From assembly GCF_005081705.1 (NCBI RefSeq), contig NZ_CP034876.1, forward strand, positions 511,863-575,862: a stretch of 64,000 bases of DNA. Direction: 5' to 3'. Below are positions 56,006 to 64,000 of this stretch, piece by piece (the first letter of the stretch is position 1; every line of letters begins with the position of its first letter). Source of the DNA: Buchnera aphidicola (Hyperomyzus lactucae). GTDB lineage: Bacteria > Pseudomonadota > Gammaproteobacteria > Enterobacterales > Enterobacteriaceae. The position numbers were made by a program, and so were the translations under genes. Under the pieces are notes generated by a model that saw nothing but the letters and a program-made list of their open reading frames with translations, did not search any database and had not been told where the DNA came from.

Positions 56006-57223
56006 TTAAAATAAACACCTTTCTAAAGCACGATGAAAACGTTTCATACCTTCTATAATGTCAATTTTACTAATAATTAGTGATGGTGCTAAACGAATAA
56101 CATTGTTTCCGGCTGTCAGAAAAATAACACCTTCTAGGAATGAAAATTTTAATATTTCACGTATTTTATAAGAATATTTTGATTTTAATACAATGCCGAT
56201 TAATAAACCTCGTCCTCTTATTTCTTCAAAAATATTAAAATGCTTATTAATAATATTTAACTCAAAAACTATTTGTTTAAATTTTTTTTCTACTCCAGAT
56301 AAAACTTTTTCTGTGTTAACAATATCAATAACAGATTCTGCTATCGCACAAGCAAGAGGATTTCCGCCATATGTAGTACCATGTATTCCGACTTTAATTA
56401 CAGATGCAATTTCATCTGTAGCCAGCATCGCGCTAATTGGAAAACCTCCACCTAATGATTTAGCAAGAGTTAAAATATCTGGAGTAACACCATAATGTTC
56501 ATAAGAGAATAATTTTCCAGTTCTGCCTATTCCAGTTTGGATCTCATCAAATATTAAAATAATATTATGTTGATTACAGAGCAAACGTAATTCTTTTATG
56601 AAAGATTTAGTTGCTGGTATTATTCCTCCTTCTCCTTGAATTAGTTCTACTACTATTGCACAAACATGTTCATTAATTAAATTTTTTACAGTATTAATAT
56701 CATTAAATGAAGCATGTATTATTCCTGAAGGTTTAGGACCAAAACTATCAGAATATTTTGATTGTCCACCAACGGAAACAGTAAAAAATGTACGTCCATG
56801 AAATGAATTATAAAAAGAAATAATTTTATTTTTTTTTAAATTGTATCTTTTACATGAATAATAACGCGCTAATTTAAAAGCGGCTTCATTGGCTTCTGCT
56901 CCAGAATTTGCAAAAAAAACTTTCGATGCAAAACTAAATGAAGTTAATTTTTTAGCTAATTTTAAAGTTGGTTCATTTGTAAAAAAATTACTTACATGCC
57001 ATAACATTTTACTTTGTTTTTTTAATGCTTTATTTAATAAAGAATGACAGTGTCCTAATGATGTTACTGCAATACCACCAGAAAAATCAATGTATTCTTT
57101 ACCGTCTTGATCCCAGATACGACTACCTTTTCCTTTTACGGGAATAAAAGAAACTGGATTATAAAATGGTAAAATTAATTTATCAAAATTATCTCGTGTA
57201 ATTAATGTTTTTTTTGATATCAT
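56006..57223 (-). CDS. argD: Acetylornithine/succinyl-DAP aminotransferase
   Basis: PLP enzyme of arginine synthesis that in E. coli also performs the DapC step of lysine/diaminopimelate synthesis. The 405-residue protein has the PLP lysine K255 in LAKSLGGGFP, FDEIQTGIGRTG, NSGAEANEAAFKLAR and SFHGRTFF. The frame is open 48 codons upstream, but the ATG at 57221-57223 has AGGAAA before it and yields the E. coli length. The upstream stretch is Phe/Tyr/Lys-rich noncoding sequence. It supports essential amino acid supply to the host (inference). Confidence 0.96.
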   Translation of the reverse strand: MISKKTLITRDNFDKLILPFYNPVSFIPVKGKGSRIWDQDGKEYIDFSGGIAVTSLGHCHSLLNKALKKQSKMLWHVSNFFTNEPTLKLAKKLTSFSFASKVFFANSGAEANEAAFKLARYYSCKRYNLKKNKIISFYNSFHGRTFFTVSVGGQSKYSDSFGPKPSGIIHASFNDINTVKNLINEHVCAIVVELIQGEGGIIPATKSFIKELRLLCNQHNIILIFDEIQTGIGRTGKLFSYEHYGVTPDILTLAKSLGGGFPISAMLATDEIASVIKVGIHGTTYGGNPLACAIAESVIDIVNTEKVLSGVEKKFKQIVFELNIINKHFNIFEEIRGRGLLIGIVLKSKYSYKIREILKFSFLEGVIFLTAGNNVIRLAPSLIISKIDIIEGMKRFHRALERCLF

Positions 57224-57494
57224 TAAATTTCCTAAAATATATTTATTATAAAATTTTTTATAAAAATATTTTAAATAATATTTAATATACTGTAAATTTT
57301 TTAAAATAAAATATACATCATATTTCACTAAAATTAAACTTATTTTATTAAAAAAACTTAAAATCATTTTTTAAGATGATTTAAAAAATAAAATTATTTT
57401 ATATAGCATTCATTATAAATAAAATAATAAAATGTATAATAATATATTTAATGATATTTTTATAAATTTTAAAATTTATAATAAGGTAACAAAA

Positions 57495-58661
57495 ATGAAA
57501 AACATGAACGAAATAGGACTTACATGGATTAGTTTTTTTTCATATGCATTTACAGGTGCATTAGTTGTTGTAACTGGAATGATTATGGGAAATATTGCTA
57601 ATTATTTTCATTTAACTATATCTGAAATGAGTAATACGTTTACATTTTTAAATGGTGGAATTTTAATATCGATTTTTCTTAATGCTTGGTTAATAGAAAT
57701 TATATCATTAAAAAAACAACTTATATTTGGATTTATTCTCACTATCATATCTATGATAGGCATAGTTTTCTGTAATAACGTATTTTTATTTTCCATTAAT
57801 ATGTTTATACTTGGATTAGTTAGTGGTATAACTATGTCTATTGGCACATTTATTATTACTAATTTGTATTCAGGAGCAAAAAGAAGTTCTCAATTATTAT
57901 TAACTGATTCTTTTTTTAGTATGTCAGGAATGATATTCCCAATTATTACGGCTTTTCTTTTAGAAAAAAAAATTATTTGGTATTGGACTTATATTTGTAT
58001 AGGAGTAATCTATTTACTGATTTTTATTCTGACAATAAATCTAAATTTTAAGCAATTAAAAACTGATATAAAAAAAATCAATAATACACAAGAAAAGTGG
58101 AACTGTAACGTGTTATTATTATCAATGTCAGCACTATTGTATATTTTAGGACAATTAGGATTTATTTCTTGGGTTCCACAGTATATTACTGAATACATGC
58201 ATATTAATATACAAAAAACAGGTAGTTTAGTAAGTAATTTTTGGATGTCTTATATGATTGGTATGTGGTTTTTTAGTTGTATTATTAAATTTTTCGATTT
58301 ACACCGTATCTTTATATTTCTTACGAGCATTTCTACAGTACTAATGTATGGTTTTATTCATAGTGAAAGTTTTTTAATGCAGAAATGTATGATTATTAGT
58401 TTAGGTTTCTTCTCTAGTGCTATTTATACTATTATAATAACATTGGCATCATTGCAAACAAAATATCCTTGTCCAAAATTAATAAATTTAATTTTGCTAT
58501 TTGGTACAATAGGAACTTTACTAACTTTTGTTGTTACTAGTCCTATAGTAGAAAAAAAAGGATTATATGCTACTTTAATCAGTTCAAATATATTATATGG
58601 TATAGTATTTTTTTTATCTATATTAATTTACATAAATAAAAAGAATAAAAAAATTATGTAA
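57495..58661 (+). CDS. tsgA: MFS transporter TsgA
   Basis: Twelve-helix inner-membrane major-facilitator protein; substrate unknown. From the ATG at 57495, with AAGG eight bases upstream, it is 388 residues. Conserved blocks are GLTWISFFSYAFTGALVVVTGMIMGNIANYFHL, MSNTFTFLNGGILISIFLNAWL, TDSFFSMSGMIFPII and GQLGFISWVPQYI. An upstream in-frame ATG at 57432 adds a non-conserved tail. It is one of few general transporters expected in such a genome and is transcribed alone against its neighbours. Confidence 0.93.
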   Translation: MKNMNEIGLTWISFFSYAFTGALVVVTGMIMGNIANYFHLTISEMSNTFTFLNGGILISIFLNAWLIEIISLKKQLIFGFILTIISMIGIVFCNNVFLFSINMFILGLVSGITMSIGTFIITNLYSGAKRSSQLLLTDSFFSMSGMIFPIITAFLLEKKIIWYWTYICIGVIYLLIFILTINLNFKQLKTDIKKINNTQEKWNCNVLLLSMSALLYILGQLGFISWVPQYITEYMHINIQKTGSLVSNFWMSYMIGMWFFSCIIKFFDLHRIFIFLTSISTVLMYGFIHSESFLMQKCMIISLGFFSSAIYTIIITLASLQTKYPCPKLINLILLFGTIGTLLTFVVTSPIVEKKGLYATLISSNILYGIVFFLSILIYINKKNKKIM

Positions 58662-58714
58662 AAGTTTTAAAGAATATTATTCTTCATTTAAAATTTAATA
58701 TTACATTTACAAAT

Positions 58715-58740
58715 AAACTAGAAAAAATAATTTCTGGTTT
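58715..58740. terminator. Hairpin between convergent tsgA and trpS
   Basis: AAACTAGAAA (58715-58724) and TTTCTGGTTT (58731-58740) form a 10-bp stem with one G-T pair and a six-base loop. The right arm overlaps the trpS stop codon. A and T tracts flank it, so it may serve both convergent genes. Confidence 0.5.
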
Positions 58741-59761
58741 ATTTAAAATATGGAACTAGTCCTAATGTAGAATGTATTATTTTTAAAGTTTCTTCAGATT
58801 TTAATCGAGCCTTCATTGCCCCCTCATGTGCTACTTTTTTTAAATAACATTCATCATTACGATAATCATAATACGATCTTTGTAATTTGGATAAAAATTT
58901 GGACAAACAATCGGATACAATATTTTTTAATTCTCTATACATCATACCATCTAATTCTTTTAATAAAATATTCATATCTTTATTAGAAATAGCAGAAAGA
59001 ATCTCTAATAAATTTGAAATTCCTGGTTTATTTTCTATATTATAATCTATTTTCGATGGTCTTTCTGAATCAGTGACAGCATGCTTTATTTTTAAAGAAA
59101 CGGATTTTATATCATCTAACAAAAAAATTACATTGTTTTTGTTTGTATCAGATTTAGACATCTTTTTTTGTGGTTCTAATAAAGACATAATTTTAGAACC
59201 ATATTGATGAATCAAAGGTTTTGGTAATTTAAATATATTTCCATATATCGAATTAAAACGATTGGCTATATTCCGCGTTAATTCTACATGTTGTTTTTGA
59301 TCTTTTCCTACTGGAACAAAATTAGTTTGGTATAACAAAATATCTGCTGCCATTAAAACTGGATAATTAAACAAACCTAAATTTGTTTGTTTTACATGAT
59401 TTTTTTCTACATTTCTCTTTACTTTAAATTGTGTCATACGGAGCAGTTCTGAAAATTGACTAAAACAATTTAAAATCCAACTTAATTGACTGTGTTGATA
59501 AACATGAGATTGAATAAAAATAATACTTTTTTTTGGATCTACTCCACATGCTAAATAAAATGATAATGTATCTAATGTATTTTTACTTAAACACATATTT
59601 TTTTCTTGAGCAGTTAATGCATGTAGATCAGCAATACAGTATAAACAATCATATTTTTTTTGCATTATAGACCAATGTCGCATTGTGCCAATATAATTAC
59701 CAATAGTTAAATTTCCAGAAGGTTGTACGGCACTAAATAAAATAGGTTTTAAAAATAGCAT
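58739..59761 (-). CDS. trpS: Tryptophanyl-tRNA synthetase
   Basis: Class I synthetase charging tRNA-Trp. The 340-residue protein has the HIGH-type motif in AVQPSGNLTIGNYIGTMRHW, FNYPVLMAADILLYQ, VPVGKDQKQHVELTR and the KMSKS loop (PQKKMSKSD). The start and length agree with E. coli (334). gph, which separates it from rpe in E. coli, has been lost; rpe is 22 bases away. Confidence 0.97.
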   Translation of the reverse strand: MLFLKPILFSAVQPSGNLTIGNYIGTMRHWSIMQKKYDCLYCIADLHALTAQEKNMCLSKNTLDTLSFYLACGVDPKKSIIFIQSHVYQHSQLSWILNCFSQFSELLRMTQFKVKRNVEKNHVKQTNLGLFNYPVLMAADILLYQTNFVPVGKDQKQHVELTRNIANRFNSIYGNIFKLPKPLIHQYGSKIMSLLEPQKKMSKSDTNKNNVIFLLDDIKSVSLKIKHAVTDSERPSKIDYNIENKPGISNLLEILSAISNKDMNILLKELDGMMYRELKNIVSDCLSKFLSKLQRSYYDYRNDECYLKKVAHEGAMKARLKSEETLKIIHSTLGLVPYFK

Positions 59762-59783
59762 AGTATATATTCCACATAAAAAA

Positions 59784-60470
59784 TTAATGAATCAATCTTG
59801 AATAAGTATGCTCTAATTCTCGTCGAATTTTTTTAATAATTAAATCATAATTAGAATATTTAAATAATCCAGAACCAATTACAAAAACATTAGCTCCAGA
59901 AAATGCTATTTCAGCAATATTTTCCAATTTAACCCCCCCATCAACCTCTAACAGAATATCAGAAAAATTAGAATCGATAATTTTTCTTACTTGACGTAAT
60001 TTATTAAATGTAGATGGTAAAAAAGACTGATTCCCAAATCCTGGATTTACTGACATTAATAAAATCAAGTCTAATTTTTCTAATATATAATCAAGAAAGT
60101 TTAGAGGAGTTGCCGGATTGAAAGCCAGTCCTACTTTACATCCATGATCTTTAATTAAATGTACTGTTCGTTCAATGTGATCTGTGGCTTCAGGATGGAA
60201 AGTAATAAAAGTAGCTCCAGCTTTAGCAAACTGAGGAATTAAATTATCTACTGGTTTTACCATTAAATGTACATCAATAGGTGCTTTAATATTATAATTA
60301 CGTAATGATTCTAAGATCATAGGACCCATAGTTAAATTAGGTACGTAATGATTATCCATAACATCAAAATGTATTAAATCACTCCCTGCATCTATTACTT
60401 TTTGAGTGTCTTCTCCTAAACGTGCAAAATCAGCAGATAAAATTGATGAAGCTAAAAAAAACTTTTTCAT
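59784..60470 (-). CDS. rpe: Ribulose-phosphate 3-epimerase
   Basis: Interconverts ribulose-5-P and xylulose-5-P in the pentose phosphate pathway. The 228-residue TIM barrel has the start [19 protein letters not shown], the metal/catalytic [20 protein letters not shown] and [21 protein letters not shown], and the second Asp in [11 protein letters not shown]. It lies between trpS and dam on the same strand, in E. coli order. Confidence 0.97.
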   Translation of the reverse strand: MKKFFLASSILSADFARLGEDTQKVIDAGSDLIHFDVMDNHYVPNLTMGPMILESLRNYNIKAPIDVHLMVKPVDNLIPQFAKAGATFITFHPEATDHIERTVHLIKDHGCKVGLAFNPATPLNFLDYILEKLDLILLMSVNPGFGNQSFLPSTFNKLRQVRKIIDSNFSDILLEVDGGVKLENIAEIAFSGANVFVIGSGLFKYSNYDLIIKKIRRELEHTYSRLIH

Positions 60471-60533
60471 ATTAATTTTCCTATCTTTGTTTCACATCCA
60501 TTAATCTTATATATAATGTACAAAGTAATAATA

Positions 60534-61346
60534 TTAATTATATAACGCCAATAATTCATTAATGTTTTTTCGACTATTTATAGTGCAACCAATAGAACGT
60601 TTAGATTTTACAAAATATAAAAAAGCTTTTTGATATAATAAACGTGTTAAAAAAACATCTTGATTTGATATTAGAAAAGGAATAGATCGATTTTTAAAAA
60701 TAGATTCTATAAGATAGACTAGTTTTTTGTGTTCATAGAAATCAAAATTATTAATATAATATCCAGTAAAATTAGAAGTTTTAGATAAAGGAATATAAGG
60801 TGGATCACAGTATACTACTGAATCAGTCGTAATATTTTTTAATGTAACATTATAAGAAGAACATGTAAAAACTGCTTTTTGAGCGTGTTCAGAAAACTGA
60901 TATAATTCTTTTTGTGGAAAGTATGGTTTTTTATAACGACCAAAAGGTACATTAAACTCTCCTTTTAAATTATATCGACATAATCCATTATAACAATGTC
61001 TGTTTAAATATAAAAAAATTAGAGCTTTATCATAGTTATTAGAACTAGTATTAAATATAGTACGATGCATAGAATAAAAATCTAACTTATTAGTACGAGG
61101 AGTAAAAAACACTTGTGCATCATCAACAAAATCTAAAACACGTGTTTTAACAATATTAAATAAATTAATAAGATCACTATTAATATCTGCTAAAATATAA
61201 CTATGATAATTAGTGTTCAAAAACACTGAACCGGCACCTACAAAGGGTTCAATTAGACATTTTCTTTCTGGAAGAATTTTAAGAATATCATCTAATATTA
61301 AATACTTTCCCCCTGCCCATTTTAAAAAAGAGCGTTTTTTTTTCAT
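60534..61346 (-). CDS. dam: DNA adenine methyltransferase Dam
   Basis: SAM-dependent N6-adenine methyltransferase recognising GATC. The 270-residue protein is close to E. coli Dam (278). It has the SAM-binding FLKWAGGKY at 7-15 and EPFVGAGSVFLNT, the catalytic DPPY at 181-184, and the recognition-domain stretch YNGLCRYNLKGEFNVPFGRYKKPYFP. All key residues are present, so it is probably active. The damX gene upstream in E. coli is missing. Confidence 0.96.
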   Translation of the reverse strand: MKKKRSFLKWAGGKYLILDDILKILPERKCLIEPFVGAGSVFLNTNYHSYILADINSDLINLFNIVKTRVLDFVDDAQVFFTPRTNKLDFYSMHRTIFNTSSNNYDKALIFLYLNRHCYNGLCRYNLKGEFNVPFGRYKKPYFPQKELYQFSEHAQKAVFTCSSYNVTLKNITTDSVVYCDPPYIPLSKTSNFTGYYINNFDFYEHKKLVYLIESIFKNRSIPFLISNQDVFLTRLLYQKAFLYFVKSKRSIGCTINSRKNINELLALYN

Positions 61347-61607
61347 AAAATGTCTGTATTTTTTTATGGATTAATTTAAAGTAAAAGTATCTCTTAAAAG
61401 ATTTAAAATATTATCTTTACTGTTCATAGTTTTATTTTTATTTTTTTAAAAATATTAATTATAAAAGTTTTTTATATTTAATATAACTCTTACCTTAAAA
61501 TATCGGATGTATAATTTTTTATTAAAGAATAAAACTATAAGAGCAAAAAACATAATTAAAAATTTAATACTAGTATTAATGATTGTAATTTTTTAGATAA
61601 TAAAAAT

Positions 61608-62690
61608 TTACTGAGAATCTTTAATCGCAGTTAGAATAATGTTTTTATCTATATTACTGTAAATTTCTGCTTTTCCAATAGTCAATGGTAGGACTAATCT
61701 AATTTCTCCTGAAATAACTTTTTTATCTCTCATCATATGAGGAATATACGAAGCAGCTGACATATTTTTAGGTCCTTTTACAGGCAAACCAGTTCTTTTT
61801 AAAAGCATCAGTATTCTTTTAAAATCTTTTGTTTTTAAGTATCCTAATAATTCCGCGGTACGTGCAGCCATAACCATACCTGCCGATATTGCTTCACCAT
61901 GAAGCCAATTACCATAACCTGCATGCACTTCAATAGCATGACCATAGGTATGACCAAGATTTAATAGTGCTCTTAAATTCTTTTCTCTCTCGTCAAGAGC
62001 AATTAATTGGGCTTTCAGTTGACAGCATTTTTTTATACAATAAGACATGGCGTTATGATTAAGAGATAAAATAATTTCAATATTTTCTTCTAACCAAGAA
62101 AAAAAAGCTTCATCAAAAATAATAGCATATTTAATAACTTCTGCCATACCAGATACTAGTTCGTTATAAGGTAGTGTTTTTAAACAATCGATATCGATAA
62201 TTACAGAAGATGGTTGCCAAAAACAACCTATCATATTCTTTCCGAGCAAATGATTAACTGATGTTTTTCCACCAATAGAAGCATCTACTTGAGATAGAAG
62301 AGTAGTTGGTATTTGAATAAATCGTACACCTCTCTGATAAACAGAAGCCGCAAAACCAGTTAAGTCACCTATGACTCCTCCACCTAATGCAATTAAAGTT
62401 GTATCACGTGCATGTTTTTTTTCTAATAAAGCAGAAATAATTAATTCCATTTCATTTAATGTTTTATATTGTTCTCCATCTGATAGAATTACTTGATCTA
62501 TTTTTATTCCAGATTTTCTTAAATGATAAAAAACTTTATCTTTTAAAAGATTAGCTAGTGTTTTATTAGTTACTAGCATAGCTTGATCTCCTGGTTTTAA
62601 AGGCCAAAAGATATTATCTTCTTGAATAATTCCAGATCCTATATTAATAGGATAACTACGGTTTCCTAGAATAACATTTAACTTTTCCAA
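61608..62690 (-). CDS. aroB: 3-Dehydroquinate synthase
   Basis: NAD- and zinc-dependent enzyme making 3-dehydroquinate, the second step of the shikimate pathway. The 360-residue protein has [47 protein letters not shown], the metal ligands in [18 protein letters not shown] and LHGEA, and RDKK near the end. It lies 42 bases after aroK. The 261 bases between it and dam hold no recognisable gene. Confidence 0.97.
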   Translation of the reverse strand: MEKLNVILGNRSYPINIGSGIIQEDNIFWPLKPGDQAMLVTNKTLANLLKDKVFYHLRKSGIKIDQVILSDGEQYKTLNEMELIISALLEKKHARDTTLIALGGGVIGDLTGFAASVYQRGVRFIQIPTTLLSQVDASIGGKTSVNHLLGKNMIGCFWQPSSVIIDIDCLKTLPYNELVSGMAEVIKYAIIFDEAFFSWLEENIEIILSLNHNAMSYCIKKCCQLKAQLIALDEREKNLRALLNLGHTYGHAIEVHAGYGNWLHGEAISAGMVMAARTAELLGYLKTKDFKRILMLLKRTGLPVKGPKNMSAASYIPHMMRDKKVISGEIRLVLPLTIGKAEIYSNIDKNIILTAIKDSQ

Positions 62691-62732
62691 AATTCTTTAC
62701 ACTCCATAAATTTTTTTATTCTAAGTGTTTCA

Positions 62733-63254
62733 CTATATTTTTTCTAATAAGCGAATGATATTAAAAGCTACAGATTTCGCACTTTTGTCATCAGTTTGCA
62801 CTGTAATATCTGCTATTTCTTCATATAAAGGATTTCTTTCATGAGCTAAAGTTTCTAATATAATACGATTTGAAGTAGAAACCTGTAATAACGGTCTTTT
62901 TTTGTCTCTTTTAGTACGCAATAATTGTTTTTCAATCGTTGTTTCTAAATAGATGACGATGCCTCGAGCTGATAAAAAATTACGAGTTTCTTTAAACTTT
63001 ACTGATCCTCCTCCGGTAGCAAGAACAATACCTTGTTTGGTAGTTAATTCATCAATAATTTTTTTTTCTCTTGCACGAAAGCCAATTTCACCCTCTACGT
63101 CAAAAACCCAATTTATATCAGCACCAGTACGTTTCTCAATCTCTTGATCGGAATCAAAAAATTCCATATTAAGTTGTTGAGACAATTGACGACCAATAGT
63201 ACTTTTTCCAGCACCCATCGGTCCAACTAGAAAGATATTTCGTTTTTCTGCCAT
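62733..63254 (-). CDS. aroK: Shikimate kinase I
   Basis: Phosphorylates shikimate at the 3-hydroxyl. The 173 residues equal E. coli AroK. It has the P-loop GPMGAGKST at 12-20, shikimate-binding Asp in [13 protein letters not shown], Arg in [17 protein letters not shown], and the LID arginine in DKKRPLL. With aroB it forms an operon, preceded by a candidate promoter at 63322-63350. Confidence 0.97.
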   Translation of the reverse strand: MAEKRNIFLVGPMGAGKSTIGRQLSQQLNMEFFDSDQEIEKRTGADINWVFDVEGEIGFRAREKKIIDELTTKQGIVLATGGGSVKFKETRNFLSARGIVIYLETTIEKQLLRTKRDKKRPLLQVSTSNRIILETLAHERNPLYEEIADITVQTDDKSAKSVAFNIIRLLEKI

Positions 63255-63321
63255 TTTTTTATTACTAAGATAATTCGTTAATAAAACCGATGCTCAGCAT
63301 ATTTTGCTGGCAGGACATAAA

Positions 63322-63350
63322 TACATATTATTAAAATAGAATAAAATCAA
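63322..63350 (-). promoter_or_regulatory. Candidate promoter of aroK-aroB
   Basis: On the minus strand TTGATT (63345-63350) and TATGTA (63322-63327) are spaced by 17 bases, about 70 bases before the aroK start. The -10 matches four of six consensus positions. Confidence 0.4.
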
Positions 63351-63653
63351 TTATTTTTTAAAATATATGAAAATATCTTATGGTATTTCTTTAGCAAAAA
63401 ATAAAATACTTACAAAAATTTTAATGAAATTATTCTAAATTAAAGATTAATAAATCTTTAGAAAAATAATTATTTTTTCATTAATAAATTTGATCCTTTA
63501 AATTAATCTTATAAAAATCATTGTACTAAAATACCAAAGATAAATTAAAATTTATTTAAAATATTGAGCACATACATTCAAAATTTATTCTATCAGAATC
63601 AGAATAATGTTTTCTATTTTTCTTTTAAAAAGATATATTTTATTGTTAAATAC
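63351..63653. other. Gene-free stretch upstream of aroK
   Basis: About 300 bases of A+T-rich DNA with no open frame longer than ~25 codons and no recognisable remnant. A 23-codon frame at 63367-63438 lacks a ribosome-binding site. It probably is the residue of deleted genes that lay upstream of aroK in the ancestor. Confidence 0.5.
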
Positions 63654-63687
63654 AAAAAAAATAAACTTATAAAGTTTATTTTTTTTA
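63654..63687. terminator. Symmetrical bidirectional terminator
   Basis: AATAAACTT (63660-63668) and AAGTTTATT (63672-63680) form a 9-bp stem, preceded by seven A and followed by six T. It is therefore a U-tract terminator on both strands. On the minus strand it can stop transcripts coming from deoD; on the plus strand no gene precedes it. Confidence 0.65.
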
Positions 63688-63731
63688 TATATTGCTAACT
63701 GATACTGAAAAAGATTTAATCAAGTAAAAAC

Positions 63732-63761
63732 TTGACTTAGTCTATTTTTTTAGATTAGTAT
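63732..63761 (+). promoter_or_regulatory. Candidate promoter of tRNA-Ser
   Basis: TTGACT (63732-63737) and TAGTAT (63756-63761) are spaced by 18 bases, about 50 bases before tRNA-Ser. The -35 is the same hexamer as the proposed rRNA promoter. The -10 is only a four-of-six match. Confidence 0.4.
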
Positions 63762-63810
63762 ATTATATAAAATATAAAAATATTTTTAGTATAGCATATA
63801 AAATAAACAT

Positions 63811-63895
63811 GGTGAGATGTCCGAGAGGCTTAAGGAGCACGCCTGGAAAGCGTGTATATGGAAACGTATCAAGGGTTCGAATCCCTTTCTCACCA
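63811..63895 (+). tRNA. tRNA-Ser (anticodon GGA)
   Basis: Class II tRNA of 85 bases with a long variable arm. Acceptor GGTGAGA pairs with TCTCACC, the anticodon stem-loop is CACGCCTGGAAAGCGTG with anticodon GGA (UCC/UCU codons), the variable arm contains ATATGGAAACGTAT, and the T arm has GGTTCGAATCC. The discriminator is A and CCA is not encoded. Confidence 0.97.
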
Positions 63896-63938
63896 AAAAA
63901 TATATATATCGTTCTAATTAGATATGCAATAATACCTA

Positions 63939-64000
63939 TTATATAGTAGATTCCAAAGCTAATTTAATCATATCATCAAAACTGGATTCTCTATCTTTTG
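63939..64000 (-). CDS. deoD: Purine nucleoside phosphorylase, C-terminal end (runs off window)
   Basis: Only the last 19 residues and the stop codon (63939-63941) are in the window: KDRESSFDDMIKLALESTI. This matches the end of DeoD, which phosphorolyses purine ribo- and deoxyribonucleosides (E. coli ends with a similar FNDMIKIALES stretch). The protein stops a few residues earlier than E. coli. It is convergent with tRNA-Ser, 44 bases away. Confidence 0.75.
   Translation of the reverse strand, partial: KDRESSFDDMIKLALESTI

Noticed and set aside
63367-63438. 23-codon frame starting MKISYGISLA upstream of aroK
   Set aside because: No ribosome-binding site and no recognisable family; length is compatible with chance.

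Overview
The window is a piece of chromosome from a strongly A+T-rich, reduced gammaproteobacterial genome. Almost every protein is a near full-length, lysine/isoleucine/asparagine-rich version of an Escherichia coli protein, and gene order follows E. coli blocks with many genes deleted. The 23S-5S rRNA unit is separate from any 16S gene and is led by tRNA-Glu. Together with the gene set (cyo operon, mdlAB, tusBCDE, shikimate and arginine genes, no mobile DNA) this points to Buchnera aphidicola, the obligate aphid endosymbiont. The aphid host or strain cannot be resolved from the sequence alone.

Layout. (1) 1-6.7 kb, minus strand: the start of ispA, yajR, then cyoEDCBA (cytochrome bo oxidase), with tusE facing them. 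(2) 6.9-15.3 kb, plus strand: bolA, tig, clpP, clpX, lon, ppiD, a folding and proteolysis block that lacks hupB. (3) 15.4-24.7 kb: queC (minus), mdlA-mdlB, the 4.5S RNA gene ffs (minus), dnaX (short form), ybaB, htpG, adk and tRNA-Arg(UCU). (4) 24.8-27.9 kb: folD, cysS (minus), ybeD, cspE (minus). (5) 28.1-33.6 kb, minus strand: smg, tsaC, aroE, then tRNA-Glu, 23S and 5S rRNA. (6) 33.8-35.3 kb: def-fmt. (7) 35.4-54.9 kb, minus strand: the alpha, spc, S10 and str ribosomal clusters joined end to end, headed by tusDCB. (8) 55-64 kb: fkpA, argD, tsgA (plus), trpS, rpe, dam, aroB, aroK, tRNA-Ser(GGA) (plus) and the end of deoD.

How the genes fit together. Translation dominates: about 31 ribosomal proteins and their factors, EF-G, EF-Tu, 23S and 5S rRNA, two aminoacyl-tRNA synthetases, and the formyl-methionine cycle (folD makes the formyl donor, fmt uses it, def removes the formyl group). 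tRNA modification is represented by queC (queuosine), tsaC (t6A) and the TusBCD-TusE sulfur relay. tRNA-Glu(UUC) in this window is an expected substrate of that relay. Aromatic and arginine supply to the host is represented by aroE, aroB, aroK and argD. Respiration relies on the heme-O bo-type oxidase. Quality control is ClpXP, Lon, HtpG, trigger factor, PpiD and FkpA.

I found no mobile element, CRISPR array, phage gene or unfamiliar gene cassette, and no evidence of a new multi-gene system. The points most worth checking are erosion and rewiring events: a DnaX that stops after the clamp-loader core, a trigger factor with a decayed PPIase domain, a YajR without its C-terminal domain, a 4.5S RNA gene on the strand opposite its neighbours whose terminator U-tract lies inside mdlB, and leaders of ribosomal and lon transcripts that keep or lose structure.
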